Part shown: positions 44,012 to 50,721 of the stretch, one piece after another | Numbering within the stretch: position 1 is the first letter of the stretch | Layout of the letters: every line of letters begins with the position of its first letter | Origin: Streptomyces antioxidans | Lineage (GTDB): Bacteria; Actinomycetota; Actinomycetes; Streptomycetales; Streptomycetaceae | Direction: 5' to 3' | NCBI RefSeq assembly: GCF_000968685.2 | Contig: NZ_LAKD02000032.1 | Location: 62,001-126,000 of the forward strand | DNA: 64,000 bases | Program-made: the position numbers and the translations under genes | Notes under the pieces: model-generated | Told to the model about the DNA's origin: nothing | What the model saw: the letters and a program-made list of their open reading frames with translations, nothing else | The model's database searches: none

Positions 44012-44045
44012 GGTGCGGCCGGTGGGTACCGGCACCGGTCGCACC
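44012..44045 (+). terminator. Strong hairpin after mbtH, end of the NRPS transcription unit
   Basis: A 13-bp stem (GGTGCGGCCGGTG with CACCGGTCGCACC, one G-T pair) around an 8-base loop. Outside it GGGGCC and GGCCCC can pair to extend the base. There is no T-run, which is common for Streptomyces terminators. It lies 18 bases after the mbtH stop. Confidence 0.65.
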
Positions 44046-44152
44046 GGGCCCCTCAACTTCCCCGTGCGGTCACGCGGTTACCATCCTGAAGGACAGGTGC
44101 ACAGTCGGCCGCGGCGTGAGGGATCGCGCCCGGATACGGAGGAGAACACCAC

Positions 44153-45016
44153 GTGACCGCGCAAGGGGTAGCATCCCAGACCGGAAGCGGGCCGGAGCCC
44201 CCCAACACCCCCCTCAACCAGGGGCGACCGCACAGCGCCCGAATGTACGACTACTTCCTGGGCGGCAAGGACAACTACGTCGCCGACCGTGAGGCCGCGG
44301 CCAAGGTGCTCACCCTCTGGCCGGGTGTCATGATCGCCGCCAGGACCAACCGGGCCTGGATGCACCGGGCGATCCAGTTCCTCGCCGCCGAGCGTGGCAT
44401 CCGCCAGTTCCTCGACATCGGCACCGGCATTCCCACCCGGCCGAATCTGCACGAGGTCGCCCAGGGGATCGCCCCGGAGTCCCGGGTCGTCTACGTGGAC
44501 AACGACCCCATCGTCCTCGCCCATGCCCAGACCCTGCTCAAGAGCCACCCCGAGGGCCGCACCGCCTATGTGCACGGGGACATCACCGAGCCCGAGACCA
44601 TCCTCGCCTCACCCGACCTCACCGAGGTGCTGGACCTGTCCCGGCCGGTCGCGCTGAGCCTGGTATCGCTCCTGCACTTCGTCCCCGACGACTGGGGCCC
44701 GTACGACCTCGTCCAGCGGCTGGTGGACGCGCTCGCCCCCGGCTCCTTCCTGGTGCTGAGCCACATCACCCCGGACTTCGACCCCGAGGCCACCCAGAAG
44801 ACGGTGCAGGTCTACCACAGCCGCGGAATCCCGGGGCAGATCCGCACCAGGGACGAGGTGGAGCGCTTCTTCACCGGTCTGGAGCTGGTCGAGCCGGGCC
44901 TGGAGGTGCCGCACCGCTGGCGGACCGATCTGGCCGAAAGCGACTCCCATGTGGAGACCGGCGATGTGACCGACGAAGAGGTCTCCTTCTGGGCGGGCGT
45001 CGCGCGGAAGTCCTGA
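44153..45016 (+). CDS. SAM-dependent methyltransferase-like protein, SAV2177 (DUF574) family
   Basis: Predicted product is 287 residues. The N-terminal pattern SARMYDYFLGGKDNYVADR is the hallmark of this actinobacterial family, and DIGTGIPT followed by VVYVDNDPIV forms the SAM-binding site. Members exist in many copies in Streptomyces genomes and their substrates are mostly unknown. GTG at 44153 follows GGAGGAG (about 44138-44145). The gene has its own leader behind the NRPS terminator hairpin, so I do not assign it to the peptide pathway. It converges on the ferredoxin gene with 22 bases between them. Confidence 0.9.
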   Translation: MTAQGVASQTGSGPEPPNTPLNQGRPHSARMYDYFLGGKDNYVADREAAAKVLTLWPGVMIAARTNRAWMHRAIQFLAAERGIRQFLDIGTGIPTRPNLHEVAQGIAPESRVVYVDNDPIVLAHAQTLLKSHPEGRTAYVHGDITEPETILASPDLTEVLDLSRPVALSLVSLLHFVPDDWGPYDLVQRLVDALAPGSFLVLSHITPDFDPEATQKTVQVYHSRGIPGQIRTRDEVERFFTGLELVEPGLEVPHRWRTDLAESDSHVETGDVTDEEVSFWAGVARKS

Positions 45017-45038
45017 CCCGGAGCCTCCCGGACGGGGT

Positions 45039-45254
45039 TCAGGGACGCGGTCCGACGGTCGTGGTGCCGTCGCGGATGGTGATCGCCAGCGCGGGACAGG
45101 AGTCCGCCGCGTCCAGCACCCGCTCCTCCTCCGGGACCTCCTCGTGCCGCGGCCGGGCGTGCTCCTCGTCGAGGGCGAACAGGTCGGGGGCGATCCCGGC
45201 GCACATCCCGGACGCCATGCACCGGCCGCCGTCGACCTCCGCCTTCCAGGTCAT
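45039..45254 (-). CDS. [3Fe-4S] ferredoxin, partner of the upstream P450
   Basis: Predicted product is 71 residues. Cys12, Cys18 and Cys53 (in DSCP) form the three-Cys pattern of Streptomyces 3Fe-4S ferredoxins that donate electrons to P450s. The remaining pattern (APDLFALDEE, VPEEERVLDAADSCPALAI) is typical. It starts 5 bases after the P450 stop; an in-frame GTG at 45263 would overlap that stop (GTGA) and is an alternative start. Co-expression with the P450 is nearly certain. No ferredoxin reductase gene is in the window. Confidence 0.93.
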   Translation of the reverse strand: MTWKAEVDGGRCMASGMCAGIAPDLFALDEEHARPRHEEVPEEERVLDAADSCPALAITIRDGTTTVGPRP

Positions 45255-45259
45255 CAGGC

Positions 45260-46450
45260 TCACCACCCGATGGGCATGGCACGGGGCCCGCGGACCAGCA
45301 TCTGGCCCTTCCACTCCACGTCCCCGGCCAGCCGCAGCTCCGGGAAGCGCTCGATCAGCGCGCCAAGCGCCTCCTGCAGCTCCAGCCGGGCCAGGGGCGC
45401 GCCCAGGCAGTGGTGCACACCGTGGCCGAAGCCGAGGTGCTGGGTGGCGGGGCGGGCGACGTTCAGGGTGCCCGGCGCGTCGAAACGCAGCGCGTCGCGG
45501 TTGGCCGAGCCGACGGCGACGAGCACGGGCTCCCCGGCACGCACCAGGGTGCCGCCCACCTCGATGTCCTCGGTGGCGTAGCGGGGGAAGGACGCGGCCA
45601 TGCCCAGCGGGACGAACCGCAGCAGCTCCTCGACGGCGCCGTGCAGCAGTGCGGGCTCCTCGCGCAGTCGGCGCAGTTCGTCCGGGTGATCCAGCAGCGT
45701 CAGCACGAAGTTGGGGATCTGGGTGGCCGTGGTCTCGTGCCCGGCCACCAGGATGCCCACGCACAGATCGACGAGTTCGAGCTCGGACAGCCGGTCGCCC
45801 GCGTCCCTCGCCTCGATCAGCGAGGTCATGATGTCGTCCCGCGGGCTGCCGCGGTGCTCCTCGATCAGTCCGGCCATATAGGCGCGCAGCTCATCGGTGT
45901 TCCGGCTGAGCTCATCGGCGCTCAGGGAGCTGGTGGACAGCGCGGCGTCACTCCAGGCGCGGAACTTGGGCCGGTCCTCCTCCGGGACACCGAGCATGGC
46001 GCAGATGACCCCGACCGGAATGGGCAGCGCGTAGCGGTCCACGAGATCGGCCGGGGGCCCCGCGGCCTCGAGGTCGTCGAGCAGGTCATGGGTCAACTGC
46101 CGTACCCACGGGCGCAGTTTCTCCACCTGGTGGACGGTGAAGGCCTTGGCGACGAGGGTGCGCAGCCGGGTGTGGTCGGGCGGGTCCATGGTCAGGATGC
46201 CGCCGTCGCGGCGACCCTCGGACTGCCGTGGCTCGTCGTGGTGGAGCGCCGCGGCCCGGCTGAACCGCCGGTCCCCGAGCACCAGCCGGGCGTCGGCGTA
46301 CCGCGTGGCCAGCCAGGCGGGCTCGCCGTAGGGCAGGCGCACCCGAAGTAATCCGGTGTGCTCCCTGGCCTGGTCGTACGCCTCGCTGAGCGCGAGCCCT
46401 TCGGCGGAGTTGAAGGGATAGGTGAGGGGCGTCGTCTCCGCTGTGGTCAC
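45260..46450 (-). CDS. Cytochrome P450
   Basis: Predicted product is 396 residues, soluble bacterial type. Motifs: I-helix AGHETT, E-x-x-R in EELLR, and the heme loop FGHGVHHCLG with the Cys thiolate ligand. It uses electrons from the ferredoxin just downstream. GTG start at 46450 has GGGAGG about 6 bases upstream. Codon 34 is TTA (46349-46351), so translation is probably bldA-dependent, like the macrocyclase. A perfect palindrome lies 16 bases upstream of the start, between this gene and a divergent TetR gene, which probably controls it. Candidate role: hydroxylation or other oxidation of the peptide product, or xenobiotic oxidation. The sequence does not decide which. Confidence 0.93.
   Translation of the reverse strand: MTTAETTPLTYPFNSAEGLALSEAYDQAREHTGLLRVRLPYGEPAWLATRYADARLVLGDRRFSRAAALHHDEPRQSEGRRDGGILTMDPPDHTRLRTLVAKAFTVHQVEKLRPWVRQLTHDLLDDLEAAGPPADLVDRYALPIPVGVICAMLGVPEEDRPKFRAWSDAALSTSSLSADELSRNTDELRAYMAGLIEEHRGSPRDDIMTSLIEARDAGDRLSELELVDLCVGILVAGHETTATQIPNFVLTLLDHPDELRRLREEPALLHGAVEELLRFVPLGMAASFPRYATEDIEVGGTLVRAGEPVLVAVGSANRDALRFDAPGTLNVARPATQHLGFGHGVHHCLGAPLARLELQEALGALIERFPELRLAGDVEWKGQMLVRGPRAMPIGW
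46349..46351 (-). promoter_or_regulatory. TTA codon at position 34 of the P450 gene
   Basis: Read on the - strand, GGA TTA CTT encodes Gly33-Leu34-Leu35. It is an in-frame rare leucine codon needing the bldA tRNA. Confidence 0.85.
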
Positions 46451-46465
46451 CGTGACCTCCCTTGC

Positions 46466-46481
46466 GTAAGCACGTGCTTAC
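46466..46481. promoter_or_regulatory. Perfect 16-bp palindrome, probable TetR operator
   Basis: GTAAGCACGTGCTTAC is its own reverse complement. It lies in the 131-base spacer between the divergent P450 and TetR genes, the usual place and size for a TetR dimer site controlling both directions. Confidence 0.8.
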
Positions 46482-46581
46482 AAACGTAGGAGGAGGCGGC
46501 TGATACGGTCAACGGCCCCTTTGCGCCGTTGATCTGACGGGCCGGAGGGAATCGCCGGAGGCAGACGAGAGGGGTGTCGTG

Positions 46582-47175
46582 ATGGGGACGACCGTGTCCG
46601 AGGGGCAGCGCCGGGACGCGCGGAACACCCGGCGGCGACTGCTGGAGGCCGCGGCGGCGCTATTCGCCGAGCGGGGCTATGAACGGGCGACGGTCCGGGA
46701 CATCGCGGATCGCGCGGGGGTCAACCAGGCGCTGTTGTTCCGCTACTTCGGCTCGAAGAGAGCGCTGTTCGGCGAGGTGATCGCGCACAACGGGGCGGAG
46801 CAGCTGCGCATCACCGCGCCCCATGAGCTGCTGGACGCCGCCCTGCGCGGACTGCTGGGCCACGGTGGCAAGGATCCGGGCAGCCGTGCGCTGGCCACGC
46901 TGCTGCGCTCGGTGGACAGCGGCGATGAGATCGGTACGGCGGTGCGCGCCATCAGCGACGACTACGCGCGGGTGCTGGCGTCCCTGTCCAGTGCCGACAA
47001 CCACGGGCTGCGGGCGGATCTGGCGCTGTCCTGGCTGCTCGGCATAGGGATGATGCGGGTGCTGGTGGGCAAACAGCCGCTGGCGGACGCGGACCCGGAC
47101 GAGGTGTGCGCGCTGGTCACGGCCGCGCTCGGCACCCTGCTCGACGGCCTTCCAGCGGCGGACGGCGGCCAGTAG
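46582..47175 (+). CDS. TetR-family regulator of the P450-ferredoxin pair
   Basis: Predicted product is 197 residues, normal TetR length. The N-terminal helix-turn-helix is clear (RRRLLEAAAALFAERGYERA, then VRDIADRAGVNQALLFRYFGSK). The ligand-binding half has no feature that reveals the ligand. ATG at 46582 sits 7 bases after AGAGGGG; the preceding GTG at 46579 is also possible. It is divergent from the P450 gene with a perfect palindrome between them, so it most likely represses both itself and the P450-ferredoxin operon. Confidence 0.92.
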   Translation: MGTTVSEGQRRDARNTRRRLLEAAAALFAERGYERATVRDIADRAGVNQALLFRYFGSKRALFGEVIAHNGAEQLRITAPHELLDAALRGLLGHGGKDPGSRALATLLRSVDSGDEIGTAVRAISDDYARVLASLSSADNHGLRADLALSWLLGIGMMRVLVGKQPLADADPDEVCALVTAALGTLLDGLPAADGGQ

Positions 47176-47217
47176 CGGGTCGGGCCGAGGGAGGGTCGGG
47201 CCGTGCGGAGCCGGGCG

Positions 47218-49923
47218 CTACTCGCGGAACTCCCCGCGGGGCGTGGTGACCACGCGCCGGGCCCGGGCCGGGGTGACCACCTCGCGGAGGGCCGGATCGG
47301 TGAGCAGCACGACCGGGGCGATGCGGTGCGGGGAGTCGCAGTGCCAGTGCGGCAGGGCGGCCTCGATCACGGCCCAGGACTGATCGGTGGCGCCGCGGTC
47401 GGCCAGCGCCCTGGCCAGGTCCAGGGCCTGCTGGAAGGTGCGGGATTCGGGCAGGGCGGGCGGGACGAAGGCGGTGGCCCTGGCCATCCAGGCGGCGGTG
47501 TCGCCGCCCTCGGCGGCGGCACCGGCCGCGCCCGCGACACCGTCCAGGCCCACGCTCAGGCCGACGCCCACGACACCGTCCACACCCTCGGGGAGCCGCG
47601 GCAGGAGGTCGCCGAGGGCCGAGAGATAGCCGCCGGGGGCGCCGGTCCACTCCTCGGCCGCGCAGCGCAGATAGAGCGGGGCGGCCTCGGCCCGTAACTG
47701 CTCCGTGCCGATCGCATCGAGGACGCGCGGATCCCCGAGGATGCCGGTGCGTATCCAGTGGTGGGCGGCGCTGATGTCGAGGAACGCCCCCAGGATGACG
47801 CCCAGGTACGCACCGGCGCCCGAGCCCCTGACCGCGGCCCGCTCGAAGGTGGCCATCGCCTTGCGCACCTCGCCCCGCAGGGCCTGCGCCCTGCCCTCGG
47901 CCACCAGGTCCTCGGCGGTCCCGGGGCGCCCCGTGCGCACCTCATGGACCGCCTGGTCCTCGAAGCCGGTGCGCTCCTCGGCCACCAGCTCGGCGAACGA
48001 GGCGTGCCGGTCCCCCAGGGCCGGGTACCAGCTCGCCCAGATGTAGGCGGCCCACTCCCCGTCCTCGGACACATCGGCGGGGTCCAGCAGCCAGTGCTGG
48101 GCGTCGCCCTCCTCGGAGACCAGCAGCGCACGGTCCATGAACGCGGTGTCGTCCCAGTCCTCGCCCTCGCCGCCCCGGATGACGCTCCAGGTCTCGGGGT
48201 CGGCCTCGCGCAGCCAGCCGACGGTCTTGGCCGTGCGCAGCCGCCACATGAAGGGGCTGATGTTCAGCCAGCCGTCAGAGGCACCCAGGAAGGTGCGGTA
48301 GCTCGGCGGGAGCCGGGTGCCGAGCCGCTTCTCCAGGGCGAGGACGCTCTCCTCGTCGGCGCCCTCGAACCCGAGCCATCCGGCCGCCCGCTGCTCGTCG
48401 TTGACCTCGCTCAGCTCCTCCTCGTCGGCCACCCGCAGGATGGTCGCGCTGTACTCCGCCAGATAGGTCCGCCACTGCTCGACGGTCCTGGGCGGCGCCG
48501 TCGCGGACCCCGGCTCCGGGGCGGCCGACACCGATGTGCCGCGGTATCCGGTGGGTGTCTCGCCCGCCCGCTGGTAGTGGCCGATGAAGCCCTTCGGCTG
48601 GGGGGCGGAGGTGAAGAGGCGCACCTGGGAGAGCTGGACCTGGCCCTCCCCCGCGTTCCTGGTGATCTCCAGGCGGTAGTGGCGGTGGGCCGTGGTGGCG
48701 GCGAAGGTGAACCCCCGGGGCTGATGGCGGTGGGCGAAACTCTCCTCGACGCGGGAGTCCAGGTCCACCCAGTGTTCCCCGCCGTTCGAGCCCTTGAGGG
48801 TCCAGTCCTTCGGGTCGCGGCCCGGGACGTCGTTGGCCGAGGTCAGAACGTAGTGGCCGACGGAAACCGGCCGCCGCATGGTGAACTCCAGCCAGGCGCG
48901 GTCGCCATGGCCCAGCCACTTGCGCCAGGAGTCGTGCAGCAGGTTCTCCGCGACCTCGCCCACCTCGGCGAACTCGCTGTGCGCCCGCACCTTGGTGACC
49001 AGATCGGTCACCTCGGCCTCCGGACCGGGCTCGGCGGCCAGCAGCGACACCGTGCCCGAGTGTCCCGACGGGTCGCCCCAGATGACCCGCTCCACGGGCG
49101 GCCCCCCGTCCTCGATCAGCAGGCGCAGCTCCTGGCGGGGGCCCGGGCTGCCGTACCCATGGCCCTCCACCGTGTGGAAGCGGTGCATCACCTCTTCCAG
49201 CGCGCTGTCCCGCAGCGGTGAGCGGCCCTCCAGCACCCCCCGGTACTCGGCGAGCGTGCCGTCGGCGGCCCTGCGGTGTCCGTAGAACTCCGTCATCGCC
49301 GGGGGGAAGCCGACCGACGCCTCCGCGCCGTCCTGCCCGCGCCAGGCGAGCCGGACCGGCAACGTGCCCTCGCCCCGGTCGAGGTGGACCAGCAGCCGTG
49401 GCGCGGGCCGCCACTCGGCGGAGCCGGGGGTGCGCCGCTCGGTGCGGTAGGCGCACACCGTCGCCTCGGCGGGCCGCTCCTCCGCCATGAGGTGCATACG
49501 GGCGCAGATGCGCGAGGGCTCGACGGTGATCCGGTACAGCCAGAGCAGCCCACGGGCCTCGGCGCGGCCCCGGACGCACAGCGTGTTCCGGCCCGCCACC
49601 AGCGCCTCGCCGGGGACCGCGAAGGCCACCTCCCGTGGGCGGGCACCACCGGGCACGGTGAACTGCGAAATCACCACATGCCCGTTGACGGTGATGTCGA
49701 TGGGCGCCCATCCTAAGGACTCCCCCAGTGGCGAGACCCGTGCGATCAGGGTCAGCGTCAGCTGCTCCGGCAGTTCGCCGCCGTCCAGCGAGAAGTCGAG
49801 CTCCACCCGTCCGCCCGCGCCGATCGCGAGACGGTCCCGATCGGGATGGCACCGTACGTACCGTGCCGCGCCATTGCCGAATCGCGGCGGATCAATGGTG
49901 AAATCCGCGAAAGTCGCTCGCAC
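47218..49923 (-). CDS. Large discoidin (F5/8 C) plus SMI1/KNR4 domain protein, function unknown
   Basis: Predicted product is 901 residues with no signal peptide. Two parts can be recognised by eye. A discoidin-like beta-sandwich is at about residues 310-430 (WLEFTMRRPVSVGHYVLTS, DPKDWTLKGSNGGEHW, HYRLEI). A SMI1/KNR4 (SUKH) domain is at about 490-640 (GFEGADEESVLALEKRLG, LPPSYRTFLGASDGWLN). The N-terminal 300 residues look beta-rich. The C-terminal 250 look helical and Ala-rich (QALRGEVRKAMATFERAAVRG), possibly TPR-like. SUKH proteins are known as immunity proteins against polymorphic toxins, but no toxin gene is nearby. The GTG at 49923 is preceded by AGGAG. Codons 70 and 743 are TTA. It converges on the TetR gene. 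Confidence 0.75.
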   Translation of the reverse strand: MRATFADFTIDPPRFGNGAARYVRCHPDRDRLAIGAGGRVELDFSLDGGELPEQLTLTLIARVSPLGESLGWAPIDITVNGHVVISQFTVPGGARPREVAFAVPGEALVAGRNTLCVRGRAEARGLLWLYRITVEPSRICARMHLMAEERPAEATVCAYRTERRTPGSAEWRPAPRLLVHLDRGEGTLPVRLAWRGQDGAEASVGFPPAMTEFYGHRRAADGTLAEYRGVLEGRSPLRDSALEEVMHRFHTVEGHGYGSPGPRQELRLLIEDGGPPVERVIWGDPSGHSGTVSLLAAEPGPEAEVTDLVTKVRAHSEFAEVGEVAENLLHDSWRKWLGHGDRAWLEFTMRRPVSVGHYVLTSANDVPGRDPKDWTLKGSNGGEHWVDLDSRVEESFAHRHQPRGFTFAATTAHRHYRLEITRNAGEGQVQLSQVRLFTSAPQPKGFIGHYQRAGETPTGYRGTSVSAAPEPGSATAPPRTVEQWRTYLAEYSATILRVADEEELSEVNDEQRAAGWLGFEGADEESVLALEKRLGTRLPPSYRTFLGASDGWLNISPFMWRLRTAKTVGWLREADPETWSVIRGGEGEDWDDTAFMDRALLVSEEGDAQHWLLDPADVSEDGEWAAYIWASWYPALGDRHASFAELVAEERTGFEDQAVHEVRTGRPGTAEDLVAEGRAQALRGEVRKAMATFERAAVRGSGAGAYLGVILGAFLDISAAHHWIRTGILGDPRVLDAIGTEQLRAEAAPLYLRCAAEEWTGAPGGYLSALGDLLPRLPEGVDGVVGVGLSVGLDGVAGAAGAAAEGGDTAAWMARATAFVPPALPESRTFQQALDLARALADRGATDQSWAVIEAALPHWHCDSPHRIAPVVLLTDPALREVVTPARARRVVTTPRGEFRE

Positions 49924-50149
49924 GCTGCGCTCCTGATGGGGCCGTCTGGTCCATTGACGTGTCGTCGGGGCAGGGGTGCGGATGGCCTCACGACACCCGG
50001 ATGGAGCCGATGCTAGGGCGGCCGACCGGCACCGTCCGTGATCCGCGACGATCACTAGGGGGATGCGGGTCGGCCCCCGCGCCTCCCGCGCAGCACGGCC
50101 CCGAGGACGGCGGGCCGCATCGGCGCGCAGGGCGCGGCGACCATCGACA

Positions 50150-50659
50150 TCACCCGGCCGCACCCGGCTCGGCCCGTCTTGGGACGGCGTCATCCTTGAG
50201 CAGGGCGTCGACCACTCGGCCGAAGAGCAGGCGGCCGGACCAGGCCGTCGGCGGGTCGAACAGCCGGGGCAGCCCCCGCAGTCGCGCCTCCTCGCGCCAG
50301 ACCACCTCGGATCCGCCGCCCCGGGGGCGCACCTCGATCTCGGCCCATCCGAGGACCACCGAGCCGCGCTTCTCCAGCCTGCAGCCGCCGGGGGTGTCCC
50401 CGGTGGGCGGGTCCCAGCGCACGACCTCCATGGGGTCGTCGAATCCGGCGCGGCCGACGCCCGTGCGCACCACGACCACGGTGCCCACCCGGGTCGGCCC
50501 CGCCGGGCGCACGGTGACACCGCTCAGCGGCACATGGGCGCCGTGGCGCGGCCAGTCGGTGAGCCGTCGCCAGGTCTCGCCGATGGGCAGGGGCGAGCGC
50601 CGCTCGATGCGGAAGTGGGCCACAGCGGGATCGTAGGCCCGTCCGCTCACCCCCGCCAC
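50150..50659 (-). CDS. SRPBCC (START/polyketide cyclase-like) family protein
   Basis: Predicted product is 169 residues at most. The pattern HFRIERRSPLPIGETWRRLTDWPRHGAHVPL, with the turn VRPRGGGSEVVWREEARLRG and a C-terminal helix, is that of the SRPBCC helix-grip fold, which binds hydrophobic ligands. No catalytic role can be read. The start is uncertain: GTG at 50659 gives the full frame, while GTG at 50623 (VAHFRIERR) gives a protein starting at the domain edge. Neither has a clear ribosome binding site. It is not obviously part of either biosynthetic cluster. Confidence 0.75.
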   Translation of the reverse strand: MAGVSGRAYDPAVAHFRIERRSPLPIGETWRRLTDWPRHGAHVPLSGVTVRPAGPTRVGTVVVVRTGVGRAGFDDPMEVVRWDPPTGDTPGGCRLEKRGSVVLGWAEIEVRPRGGGSEVVWREEARLRGLPRLFDPPTAWSGRLLFGRVVDALLKDDAVPRRAEPGAAG

Positions 50660-50721
50660 CAGCGGCGCGGCACCTGCCTCACCGACCGGGAACGCCCGTA
50701 ACCGGCGGGGAGCGCCGGCGG

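Noticed and set aside
44153..45016. The methyltransferase as a tailoring enzyme of the decapeptide
   Set aside because: The SAV2177 family is widespread in Streptomyces with many copies per genome, and the gene sits behind the hairpin that closes the NRPS unit.
47695..49716. TTA codons at 47695-47697 and 49714-49716 as evidence of a shared bldA regulon with the NRPS cluster
   Set aside because: They are real and in frame in the discoidin/SMI1 gene, but that gene has no visible link to the peptide pathway. They also show that TTA codons are not exclusive to the cluster.
47218..50520. Extension of the discoidin/SMI1 protein to 1,100 codons
   Set aside because: The part upstream of 49923 overlaps the SRPBCC gene and reads as low-complexity sequence. 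GTG at 49923 has a good ribosome binding site and starts the conserved protein.
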